From an uncultured Eubacteriales bacterium (GTDB lineage Bacteria; Bacillota; Clostridia; Oscillospirales; Acutalibacteraceae), in the NCBI GenBank assembly GCA_934729465.1, contig CAKVEP010000011.1, forward strand, positions 1 through 42,555: a stretch of 42,555 bases of DNA, in the 5' to 3' direction. Under the pieces are notes generated by a model. That model did no database searches and had not been told where the DNA came from. It worked only from the letters and a program-made list of their open reading frames with translations. This document shows, one piece after another, positions 15,161 to 22,618 of this stretch (position 1 is its first letter; each line of letters starts with the position of its first letter). A program made the position numbers and the translations under genes.

Positions 15161-15325
15161 CTAATCTAACGATATGTTTCGTGAATATCTTCTTGAGTCT
15201 GTTTCAAAGTAGTCTGATATCTCAGATATATCCACTTTTAACATTTCTATTGAAGTGTCTATATGCGTATCGTTCAAAAAATCTATTTCTGTGAGTTCGT
15301 TGTCAGAGTTATAATCTTTTGGCAT
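15161..15325 (-). CDS. Small acidic phage protein, candidate second tail-chaperone frame
   Basis: This 54-residue ORF (MPKDYNSDNELTEIDF to RRYSRNISLD) has an AGAGAGAAGTGAG ribosome-binding region and an ATG inside the end of the upstream gene, with a 17-base overlap. It is acidic and probably helical and resembles nothing I can name. In tailed phages the gene at this place is often the second tail-assembly chaperone, made by frameshifting from the first. The frame relation here would need a +1 or -2 shift. Independent initiation at its own ATG is equally possible. Confidence 0.6.
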   Translation of the reverse strand: MPKDYNSDNELTEIDFLNDTHIDTSIEMLKVDISEISDYFETDSRRYSRNISLD

Positions 15326-15764
15326 TATTCTCACTTCTCTCTTTAGTTTTTCCGGTTTTGCTCATCTTTATATATTCATTGGTTCTAACTTTTTCTAATA
15401 TTCCTGAGGTTATTGAATTAAAATGAATCACTTTTTTATTTAACCTTGTGTATTCATTGTAAATTTTTTGAAGCTCTTCCGGTGTCATTCCCCTTAAAAC
15501 CGATAAGCCGTCTGTAAACACCCTCTCGTTTTTCTCGTTATATAAGCACATCGATACTACACACGCTTTTTCACACACATTTTCGCAAATTTTTTTGTCC
15601 ATCCCTTGCTCCACAAGTCTTATCACCAGATTTTTATACATAACTTCACACCGTAAAAAATCATACACAGACAAAAGTTTAATTCCCAGGCTCTTACCCG
15701 ACGCTATTATAGGTTCAATCATTCCAACTCCACCCAGAAATTTATTTGTGCTGTTATCAATCAT
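15309..15764 (-). CDS. Phage protein, candidate tail assembly chaperone
   Basis: The 151-residue product starts at an ATG ten bases after GGGAGG. It is mostly helical, with four Cys in a short region (MDKKICENVCEKACVVSMC) and a basic tail. It lies between the putative tube gene and the LysM gene, where tail assembly chaperones (XkdN-like) are normally found. No sequence motif proves the function; the call rests on position and size. Confidence 0.5.
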   Translation of the reverse strand: MIDNSTNKFLGGVGMIEPIIASGKSLGIKLLSVYDFLRCEVMYKNLVIRLVEQGMDKKICENVCEKACVVSMCLYNEKNERVFTDGLSVLRGMTPEELQKIYNEYTRLNKKVIHFNSITSGILEKVRTNEYIKMSKTGKTKERSENNAKRL

Positions 15765-15795
15765 TATTTATTGCCCTCCCAAACACTCTCAATAA

Positions 15796-16182
15796 TTAAC
15801 ATTTAATTTCTCTCCTATGTGTTGCCGATATTTTAACACTTTCATATGCATAAGCATCTAAACCTATATTTCTATTTATTTCTAACCACTCACAGCCGGA
15901 ATATATTATTTTTTTATCTTTTGTTCCAACTGTCAATTCAAAATCAGAAATATTTTTAATATCTTCTTCACCTCCCATTAACAAAGTGTAAATATAAATT
16001 TTAGAAAGTTCAATGCAGTATCTTATTTTTCCATATAAATTAGCAACCGGTTCATCTTCTCCGATTGCCTCTATTACCACATTTTTTCTATATATCTGCT
16101 CTTTGTATTTTTCCACACTTCCAACTTTTTCTCCGTTTATTTCTATACTCGTGCCGTCTTCAGGCAAAAAAACAAGTTCTAT
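15796..16182 (-). CDS. Small phage tail protein, possible tail tube; apparent ATA start
   Basis: The frame is open from 16182 and encodes about 128 residues if it starts at ATA (16182), which lies eight bases after GGGAGG. The first standard start in frame, TTG at 16167, is 23 bases from the ribosome-binding site. The longer N-terminus (xELVFLPEDGTSIEING) reads like a real beta strand-turn-strand. Later segments (NVVIEAIGEDEPV, KIIYSGCEWLEI) are also beta-rich. Size, beta content and position after the tail-completion gene suit a tube (XkdM-like) protein, but I see no diagnostic motif. No sheath gene precedes it. Confidence 0.6.
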   Translation of the reverse strand: MELVFLPEDGTSIEINGEKVGSVEKYKEQIYRKNVVIEAIGEDEPVANLYGKIRYCIELSKIYIYTLLMGGEEDIKNISDFELTVGTKDKKIIYSGCEWLEINRNIGLDAYAYESVKISATHRREIKC

Positions 16183-16223
16183 CTTAACCGCCTCCCTTAA
16201 TTTTATTTTTCAGACGTTAAAGG

Positions 16224-16664
16224 TTACTCGTTTTTCACAAACGCACTCATCTTTACAACGCTGGATAATGTCATTGAGGTTAAGTTTGGGTCGTAGTCTA
16301 TCTTCGTGTTCTCGATACTTTTTATTGAGTAGTCTTTCTGACCAAATATAAGCCAATCGCACACTCTTTCAAACGCTTCTATACATCCTTCTCCCCCACG
16401 TCTTTTCGGACTGTATATCTTCACTCTTAGGCTTATATTTACTTCTCTTCCGTAAATCTTAGAGCTTGAAAGCTGTTCAATGTAGTCACTAAATGTCCTT
16501 TTTAGAATATCTATTCCTATAAATCCAATCGTAACGTAAACTTTATCTATTGGGCTTGGTCGCTGCGTCAAAGGATACGACTTTATAAAGCTTATATCCG
16601 ACAGATTTTCGCTCGAAGACAACCCCTCAGTTATTTCGTTGATTATATAGTTAAAACAATTCAT
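16224..16664 (-). CDS. Phage tail completion/terminator-like protein
   Basis: The 146-residue product starts at an ATG after AAGGAGC. A beta-rich core (DKVYVTIGFIGIDIL, GREVNISLRVKIYSP) is flanked by helices, as in tail terminator or XkdJ-like proteins that cap the tail tube at the connector. The position after the head-closure gene supports this. The family is not certain. Confidence 0.55.
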   Translation of the reverse strand: MNCFNYIINEITEGLSSSENLSDISFIKSYPLTQRPSPIDKVYVTIGFIGIDILKRTFSDYIEQLSSSKIYGREVNISLRVKIYSPKRRGGEGCIEAFERVCDWLIFGQKDYSIKSIENTKIDYDPNLTSMTLSSVVKMSAFVKNE

Positions 16665-16718
16665 TTTTAAAGCTCCTTATAAATTTATAAGCCGTGTGCA
16701 AAACGGCTTATTTCTTGG

Positions 16719-17054
16719 TTAAGAACATTTTTTTAATATTGCTCTTATATATATAATTTCATTTCCAACACAAATCTTTTCTGCGTTTTTTAACACATAA
16801 TTATCCATACCGGTTTCAATTTTACTGTCGAACGGGTAGGTGTCTAACCTAACTCTCGGGTCGCCGATATACAAATATAAACCATCGTTTTCAAAGCCTA
16901 TATCCATATAGTTTCCGCAAATATTTTTATTGTCATTGTGTTTAAGCGGCTGTATAAAAGCTTTTGTTGTTTCTTTTTTAGTTTCATTATATTTCTGTAT
17001 TTTCACGGTTTCTCCATATTCTTTTATAAGAATCTTCGCCGATATGGACTTCAT
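16719..17054 (-). CDS. Phage head-tail joining / head closure-like protein
   Basis: The 111-residue product overlaps the previous gene by four bases (ATGA). It is beta-rich with an N-terminal segment ILIKEYGETVKIQKYNE, typical of small head-closure proteins (XkdH/gp16-like) that follow the connector gene. The assignment rests on size, strand pattern and order. Confidence 0.6.
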   Translation of the reverse strand: MKSISAKILIKEYGETVKIQKYNETKKETTKAFIQPLKHNDNKNICGNYMDIGFENDGLYLYIGDPRVRLDTYPFDSKIETGMDNYVLKNAEKICVGNEIIYIRAILKKCS

Positions 17055-17422
17055 ATTTCTTCAATCCTTTCAAAAAGGAAATTGTCGTCCTCTAAAATAT
17101 CCGCAACATTCCTTTTAGCATCCTGCCACACTTTATATGCCATGTCGACGCTTGTTTTTTTATCGCTTTTTATATTTATATCTCCGGCGGAAAATGAATC
17201 CATCCCACACCCCGATGCTCTATACAAAACGTATTTATAAAATCCAAGTGCGGCGGCGGCTATGTTAAGTCGCCTGCCGTTAGTCTCCTTGTCAACGTTA
17301 GGTTTTAATTTACTCTCTATTTCATACATCGCATCTTCACATGTTCTATACCAAGGTGATGCTTCTTCTAGTGTTAGGTTTGCTATTATTGCAAATCTTT
17401 CGAGAATTTCTTGAATATTCAA
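17051..17422 (-). CDS. Phage head-tail connector (gp6-like adaptor)
   Basis: The 123-residue product starts with TTG after GAGGAG. It is mostly alpha-helical with NIQEILERFAIIANLTLEEASPW and RRLNIAAAALGFYKYVLYRASG, the layout of gp6-type adaptor proteins that form the ring under the portal. It follows the major capsid gene directly. Confidence 0.65.
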   Translation of the reverse strand: MNIQEILERFAIIANLTLEEASPWYRTCEDAMYEIESKLKPNVDKETNGRRLNIAAAALGFYKYVLYRASGCGMDSFSAGDINIKSDKKTSVDMAYKVWQDAKRNVADILEDDNFLFERIEEI

Positions 17423-17439
17423 GTAAATCGTCTCCTCGC

Positions 17440-18474
17440 TTATTGTGATATAGTGTAATCAAGAACCTTAACGCCTGAGTTGAATATTTTTGCAAATCCT
17501 GCCATAACGCTTATTCCGGCTCTTTCTAGTTGTCTGTCGATAACCTTGTCGTAGTCGATGTTAACGTCGCCGGCTTGTACCATTTGTAGTGTACAATTCT
17601 TATCAAATCCTAAGATTTTGTAATCAGTAACACTCGGAGCGTGAATTAATTTTGCACCCATTGGTGTCACGATTTTTCCTGTTCCTTGGAAGTCAAGACC
17701 TGCTGTTGCATCTTTCATTTCAGATAAACTTAAAATGTCTTTCATGGTCTTGGTTGACGCTAACATTACGTTTAATTCATGAGGTGAAACGCCTTCCCAC
17801 AATTGTAATAGATAGGCATATGACAAAGTTGGTGTACTTGGCTTTGTTGAACCGTATGCTGCATCAATCTCAGAAGCTACATTACTATTTCCATCTCCGC
17901 CTATTAGCACGCTAACTGCATCTGCTAATTGTTCGTTTGCAATGTCTGCTCCGATTTGCCTTAATATTACACTTAACACATCAATATTTTGGAATCTTAA
18001 TGCTTCGTATGATGAATTAATAATTCTGCCGTGTTTTATTAATGAGATTAAATTAGACTTTGTGCGAATATTTACATTGCGTAAAGCTGAAGCCTCGCTA
18101 ACTGAATTTGTGCTTGAAGTTTCTGTTGTTGAAGATATTGCTCTGTAGTCAATACCGTCAATGTTGGTTTTAGTCGCAACTATTGATGACAACACATCTG
18201 CAGACTCCAAGCCTTGTTTCACAGACCTTGCTATGTATTCAGGGAAAAGAACTGCTGCGTCAGTTGAGCTGAAAAATTTTTCAACCATATCACAACCCGG
18301 TCCGCTAACTTTTATGTCGAAACGTTTTAGCTGTCTTTGATAAGCGTCTAAGCCCTCAAGAGCCGTTCCTTTATAATTTTCAGATGGGTCTAAGTCTTCA
18401 AGTACTTTTGTAAAACTCTTTCCACCAACTTTATACATACCTTTTTCTAATTTTATTGAATCACAAAATGCCAT
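17440..18474 (-). CDS. Major capsid protein (HK97-fold type)
   Basis: The 344-residue product has a strong ribosome-binding site (AGGAGGAATTTTAA-ATG) and is the first gene after the protease/scaffold gene. It has an N-terminal arm, a long helix-like region (VEKFFSSTDAAVLFPEYIARSVKQGL), a beta-rich middle, and a C-terminal domain with LNVMLASTKTMKDIL and DYDKVIDRQLERAGISVMAGFAKIF, fitting an XkdG-like HK97-fold capsid. The codon use is like that of neighbouring host genes. Confidence 0.87.
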   Translation of the reverse strand: MAFCDSIKLEKGMYKVGGKSFTKVLEDLDPSENYKGTALEGLDAYQRQLKRFDIKVSGPGCDMVEKFFSSTDAAVLFPEYIARSVKQGLESADVLSSIVATKTNIDGIDYRAISSTTETSSTNSVSEASALRNVNIRTKSNLISLIKHGRIINSSYEALRFQNIDVLSVILRQIGADIANEQLADAVSVLIGGDGNSNVASEIDAAYGSTKPSTPTLSYAYLLQLWEGVSPHELNVMLASTKTMKDILSLSEMKDATAGLDFQGTGKIVTPMGAKLIHAPSVTDYKILGFDKNCTLQMVQAGDVNIDYDKVIDRQLERAGISVMAGFAKIFNSGVKVLDYTISQ

Positions 18475-18504
18475 TTAAAATTCCTCCTGTATATTTATAA
18501 ATTT

Positions 18505-18852
18505 TTATATTTTAAACTGTAGATTAACGCTATCCTGGGGTTCTGATTTCTCAGAAACAAGCTGTGGACTTACCGGTACCACGCTCGACACCTTCGCTTT
18601 ATACGACTTTTTAAATGATTTAAGCTCGGTTATACTCATCTTATTTGTAATGCTTTTCATAACAGCTAAATCAATGTCCGGCTGGACCATCGCCGAAAGC
18701 TTTAAAACTTCACTTTTTAACTCGTCAACATAAGCGTTGCCAACGGTTGCCTTTTCTTCAAGTTCAGAAATGTATTTATAAAGCTCCCTAGTTTGACTCT
18801 TGCTCAGATTTACTGTTTCTCCAAGGCTCAATTTTTTCATTACTTCATTCAT
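18505..18852 (-). CDS. Nested scaffold protein from an internal start in the prohead protease gene
   Basis: Within the protease frame, an ATG at 18852 (Met219) is preceded at ten bases by GGGAGGTGAG, one of the best ribosome-binding sites of the cluster. Initiation here would give a 115-residue protein: a helical, coiled-coil-prone segment (VMKKLSLGETVNLSKSQTRELYKYISELEEKA) and a basic C-terminus. This is the arrangement of lambda C/Nu3-type genes, where the scaffold is the separately translated C-terminus of the protease. The ribosome-binding site is seen; use of this start is inferred. Confidence 0.55.
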   Translation of the reverse strand: MNEVMKKLSLGETVNLSKSQTRELYKYISELEEKATVGNAYVDELKSEVLKLSAMVQPDIDLAVMKSITNKMSITELKSFKKSYKAKVSSVVPVSPQLVSEKSEPQDSVNLQFKI

Positions 18853-19506
18853 TCCAATCTCACCTCCCTCAAAAGATTTACCAAACGATTTTATAACGCC
18901 GGCTTCTCTTTGTGCCGGAACAGCAACAAACGACCATTCATAAGCGTCTTTGGGATTGTCAAGCACCATATGACAAACTTGATTTCCAACACTTGTTTTG
19001 TATTCTCTGCCCTTTATGTGGTCACACAAGGACGATTTAACGTCTTCCCCACAAATACTGCATTTTATACTGTCGACAGAACATCCAACGCTTACTTCCT
19101 TTTTTATTCCGCTGTCTAATTCCAAGATGAAATCTTCATTTTTAGAACAGCGAGGCATATAAGCTCTTGCAACAAGTCTTCTGTAAGGCATGTTAACCTG
19201 ATTTACTTTCCCTTCAACTTCCTCAACCTTACAGTCAAATATTCTAGCCATCTGATTTTCGCTTGTTGTTTCGTGGTCCATAATACCGGTCTTTCCAACA
19301 AACAGTTTAGAAAGCTCGTTTAAAGCTTCGTCTGAGAACCTTTCATATTCACGGTCTATGTCGTTATCGCACAGGACTACTGTAAAAACATACACCTCCT
19401 CACTTTTTAATTTACGTCTGGTATAATTGTTTATTAAATCCATCTCTCCGTTTTGGGGTTGTCCACTGTCGTGGCTTTTTAATATGTATCCATCTTTCAC
19501 CAACAC
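18505..19506 (-). CDS. Prohead protease-scaffold fusion (XkdF-like) with a zinc-knuckle insertion
   Basis: Up to 333 residues. GTG at 19506, TTG at 19503 and GTG at 19500 all lie close behind AAGGAGGTAC; TTG or the second GTG has the better spacing. The protease part spans about 1-210, with a His in GKTGIMDHET (His78) and a conserved KEVSVGCSV segment (Ser139 or Ser143 as candidate nucleophile). An inserted CxxC-x8-CxH cluster (Cys149, Cys152, Cys161, His163) looks like a zinc knuckle. Residues 219-333 form a helical scaffold part with its own ribosome-binding site. The enzyme should cleave scaffold and capsid arms during head maturation. Confidence 0.8.
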   Translation of the reverse strand: MLVKDGYILKSHDSGQPQNGEMDLINNYTRRKLKSEEVYVFTVVLCDNDIDREYERFSDEALNELSKLFVGKTGIMDHETTSENQMARIFDCKVEEVEGKVNQVNMPYRRLVARAYMPRCSKNEDFILELDSGIKKEVSVGCSVDSIKCSICGEDVKSSLCDHIKGREYKTSVGNQVCHMVLDNPKDAYEWSFVAVPAQREAGVIKSFGKSFEGGEIGMNEVMKKLSLGETVNLSKSQTRELYKYISELEEKATVGNAYVDELKSEVLKLSAMVQPDIDLAVMKSITNKMSITELKSFKKSYKAKVSSVVPVSPQLVSEKSEPQDSVNLQFKI

Positions 19507-19523
19507 GTACCTCCTTTTTGTTT

Positions 19524-20684
19524 TTACATACTTTGTCTTTCAAGTTTCTTTTCAATCTCTCTTGCCTTTGCGTCCATCAAACGGGCATTGGCAAGCTGAA
19601 CTTCATCTTGTAAATTTATGTTGTCCCAAACCACTTCAAAGTCACACTGATAACCATTAAGTCTCATCCACATACTACAAATTTTAAATATAACAGGGTT
19701 AAGCATTCTTCTGTATGCCTCTAGCTCACTTGTTAATATGTCTGCCTGCTGAGAAGACATTCTTTCGGTTGTTGACCATGAAAGTCCTAGTAAGAATGGC
19801 GGGATTGAAAGCTTGCTAACGATTTGTTCAAGCATTTGTCTAACAGGAACTTGACTGTCTAATATCTGGTTATCCGCTCCTATTACTTTTATATCCACAT
19901 CGCCAACCGCTATAAAGTCGCTTGGAATCCCTCCATGTTTCATGGTCTTGCTCCATTCATTGGCTATCTGAGTGGCTCTTTCCTTTGCATAAGCTTTTTC
20001 TCCTGCGTCTGACGACGGCTTATATGTAACGGCAAATCTCACGTTGCCAACTCTTTCCCAGTTAGCGCCTATACTTGAATAAATATTAAGGAGTATATTG
20101 CTAACAAACGGTAACCCTTTCATAATTGAGCTACCATAAATACTTCCCGGTTCCGGCGACAAAGCAGATATTAAAATAAGCTCGGGATATTTAACGGGGT
20201 AGGTGTTACCTTTGTCGTCCTTTCTAAACACCTTGACCTTTAATGGACTGTCGTCTATTTTAAGCTCAACGTTTTTTAAAGATGAATTGTACAGCGCTTT
20301 AATGTTTTCGCCGTTGCCGTCAATGACAATTTCACCAATGGCAGTACCGTAAGTCAAAAGCTGATTTAAATGAGAGGTTATAAACGAATTTACTCCTTGT
20401 CCGCAAGAATTAATCTGAACGTTAGTTATAAACTTGTTAATCATATATTCAATTTCGCGGTCTTCACATTTTATGCTAAACTCTCCAACAAGCCTAACAA
20501 TTTTAGATATAGCTGCGTCTATTATCGGCACAGCTTCTTTTAAAGTGGAATAAAGCTTAATTTCAGTATCTGAAAGAGGTCTGTAGTGGCTAAGCATACT
20601 AAACGGGTGACTATTTACATTTGTATTTTCGACGGTCTGAACAGCCGCTTTATGATGCTTTTCTTTTCTTCCAAAAAATTTCAA
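19524..20684 (-). CDS. Phage portal protein
   Basis: The 386-residue product starts with TTG after AAGGAAGTG. Portal features include the N-terminal LKEAVPIIDAAISKIVRLVG helix, the LLTYGTAIGEIVIDGNGENI segment, and the C-terminal PVRQMLEQIVSKLSIPPFLLGLSWSTTERMSSQQADILTSELEAYRRML block that forms the stem/wing. Portals are the dodecameric DNA gate of the head. The order terS-terL-portal-protease-capsid is canonical. Confidence 0.88.
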   Translation of the reverse strand: MKFFGRKEKHHKAAVQTVENTNVNSHPFSMLSHYRPLSDTEIKLYSTLKEAVPIIDAAISKIVRLVGEFSIKCEDREIEYMINKFITNVQINSCGQGVNSFITSHLNQLLTYGTAIGEIVIDGNGENIKALYNSSLKNVELKIDDSPLKVKVFRKDDKGNTYPVKYPELILISALSPEPGSIYGSSIMKGLPFVSNILLNIYSSIGANWERVGNVRFAVTYKPSSDAGEKAYAKERATQIANEWSKTMKHGGIPSDFIAVGDVDIKVIGADNQILDSQVPVRQMLEQIVSKLSIPPFLLGLSWSTTERMSSQQADILTSELEAYRRMLNPVIFKICSMWMRLNGYQCDFEVVWDNINLQDEVQLANARLMDAKAREIEKKLERQSM

Positions 20685-20696
20685 TTTTACACTTCC

Positions 20697-21947
20697 TTAT
20701 CTTTCGGCAGCTATTGCGAAAAAATCGTCTTCACACTCTGCCATTATTGTAGATACAAAATATCTAATATCGTCCATAGCATGGTCGTTTTCTTTTATCG
20801 GCACATCTTTACTCCCTCCTTCCATCCATCTGTAAAGACTAAACTCTCTAATAGAATTTACGCACGATTTACAAATTTTTATATTTCCTTTTTTAAGCGC
20901 TGTGGATACCTCTCGAATTCCGTCAATCACGTTATTTTTAGCCGGAATAACCCGATACCTCCCATGACGTCTTATAAGAGTTATAAAACTCGCTGCCGAA
21001 GGGTCCACGGTTATACATTTAATATGTCTGTCACCTATCAGCTCACAAAGACTTTTATAATGTTCTTCATCAGTCCTCGTTTCACCCTCTCTGCGTGAAT
21101 CATAGTAGTATTCATCTATTCGATACCACACTCCGCCGTACTCTCCCCAAAGCCCACACGAAGTTGGATTAACTATTCCGTAGTCGCAAGAAACCGCATA
21201 ATTTGTAAAATTAGCATTCGGAACATCACAAAACGATTTATCCTCAGTCATATAAGGATATATAAGTCCCTCCACAGCCACCCAGCGACCCTCTATAAAG
21301 CGCTGATAAAACGAACCTGTGTAAAGCCTTTTGTAGCGCTCCTTAACCTTAGTCGAAAGCGACGGATTATCCGACATTGTAAAATGAAGATAAAACACAT
21401 TCCTTTCGTTTTTCTTTAAAATCCACTCTTTATAAAACCAGTGCTGAGGGTGCTCGGGATTACAGTTAAACCAATACTTAGAGTGTCTTTCGGAGCACCT
21501 AGCCAATGCTTGCTCAACAAACGAGCGTGGCATTAAAGCAACTTCGTCAAACATAACGCCTGACAGCGTCATTCCTTGAATTAGAGAAGCCGAAGATTCA
21601 TCTTTTCCGCCAAATAAATAGAACCTGTTTGTCCGCCCTTGGTACTCTATTTCAAGCAAGTTTTCAGATAATTTTTGTTTACACAAAAATCCAAGCTTAG
21701 CTAAAGTTGGTAAAATAGGCGTAACAACATTTCTTCTAAGGGAGCGTATAGTCTTGCCGCACATAGCAAAAGAAGAATTATTAAATCTGTAAAAAGCCCA
21801 AAGAACAAAGGATATAGACATACTCATTGTTTTACCGCTTCTTATCGAGCCGTCACAAATAATGGCATCAAACTTTTCATACTTACTGTTTTTACACCAC
21901 CATGTAAGCGCTATAATTTGTTTTCTTGAAAAAGGCACTAACTCCAA
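20697..21947 (-). CDS. Phage terminase large subunit
   Basis: The 416-residue product starts with TTG four bases after the small subunit gene. It has the ATPase Walker A motif DGSIRSGKT (about 32-40), a Walker B-like VMFDEVALM, a coupling motif around WFNCNPEHPQHWFYKEW, and the C-terminal RNase H-like nuclease starting at VSCDYGIVNPTSCGLWG, with TVDPSAASF further on. It is of the PBSX/SPP1 type. Both motor and nuclease residues look intact, so it should still be able to cut and pump DNA. Confidence 0.95.
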   Translation of the reverse strand: MELVPFSRKQIIALTWWCKNSKYEKFDAIICDGSIRSGKTMSMSISFVLWAFYRFNNSSFAMCGKTIRSLRRNVVTPILPTLAKLGFLCKQKLSENLLEIEYQGRTNRFYLFGGKDESSASLIQGMTLSGVMFDEVALMPRSFVEQALARCSERHSKYWFNCNPEHPQHWFYKEWILKKNERNVFYLHFTMSDNPSLSTKVKERYKRLYTGSFYQRFIEGRWVAVEGLIYPYMTEDKSFCDVPNANFTNYAVSCDYGIVNPTSCGLWGEYGGVWYRIDEYYYDSRREGETRTDEEHYKSLCELIGDRHIKCITVDPSAASFITLIRRHGRYRVIPAKNNVIDGIREVSTALKKGNIKICKSCVNSIREFSLYRWMEGGSKDVPIKENDHAMDDIRYFVSTIMAECEDDFFAIAAER

Positions 21948-21951
21948 TTTA

Positions 21952-22449
21952 TCAATCCTGCCTTTCCTCAGACTTCAAAGACTTTAATCCCTGTTCAAGA
22001 GCATAGTAAAAAGGGTTAACATCATTTTTTACGTCTAAATTAGATTGTTCTAATCTTTCTAAAGCTTTGAGTCTGTCGAAAAATTTTATTTCCATAGCGC
22101 CATCTTTTGGCTTTTTAATCTCTGAAACACTAAATAAATCCATTTTGTCAAGAGGCAAATCGTTGACATTGTCGCTGCACAATAGTTTTACTGCGTCTGA
22201 AATATTTCCGAAGGCGAGTCTCTCATAGCCGATACACGCTTTATAGCAAAGATTTTTCTTTTTTTCTGAGTAAAGCTCGTCTATCTTGCTTTTAATATTT
22301 TTATTCGCAAGCAGCTTCATACCTTTACGTTCCGGCTCGGTTGTATATCCTGCGAGAATAGCTGCATCTCTGGCATTACCTGTGTTTATGTAGTGGTAGC
22401 AAAAACTGTATTCTCGTTCTGTTAAGTCTTGTCTTTTGTTGGTTTTCAT
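21952..22449 (-). CDS. Phage terminase small subunit
   Basis: The 165-residue product opens with the terminase_2-type signature: LTEREYSFCYHYINTGNARDAAILAGYTTEPERKGMKLLANKNIKSKI, a DNA-binding HTH-like region. A central oligomerisation helix and a C-terminal tail follow that would contact the large subunit. It is the first gene of the phage-like operon. A terminator-like hairpin lies about 50 bases upstream. Confidence 0.9.
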   Translation of the reverse strand: MKTNKRQDLTEREYSFCYHYINTGNARDAAILAGYTTEPERKGMKLLANKNIKSKIDELYSEKKKNLCYKACIGYERLAFGNISDAVKLLCSDNVNDLPLDKMDLFSVSEIKKPKDGAMEIKFFDRLKALERLEQSNLDVKNDVNPFYYALEQGLKSLKSEERQD

Positions 22450-22492
22450 TTTCAGTTCATCTCCTTACCATCACTTATTTTCAATAAACAAT

Positions 22493-22533
22493 AAAAAAAC
22501 TCCATTTTTTGTCCTAGCAAGAACAAAATGGAG
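22493..22533 (-). terminator. Terminator-like hairpin just upstream of the phage-like operon
   Basis: On minus, CTCCATTTTGT (22533-22523) pairs with ACAAAAAATGGAG (22512-22500) with a two-base bulge, and is followed by seven T. It stands between the degV terminator and terS. It may be a second terminator protecting the phage genes from read-through, or an attenuator in their leader. Confidence 0.7.
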
Positions 22534-22582
22534 CAAATTATTTAATATTTTATTTTAAATATCGCCAATTATTTACACATAC

Positions 22583-22606
22583 AAAAAAAGCGTCGGCTAC
22601 CCGACG
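22583..22606 (-). terminator. Terminator of the thyX-degV operon
   Basis: On minus, CGTCGG (22606-22601), loop GTAG, CCGACG (22596-22591), then C and seven T. It lies 13 bases after the degV stop codon. Confidence 0.8.
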
Positions 22607-22618
22607 TTTCTAACAACA

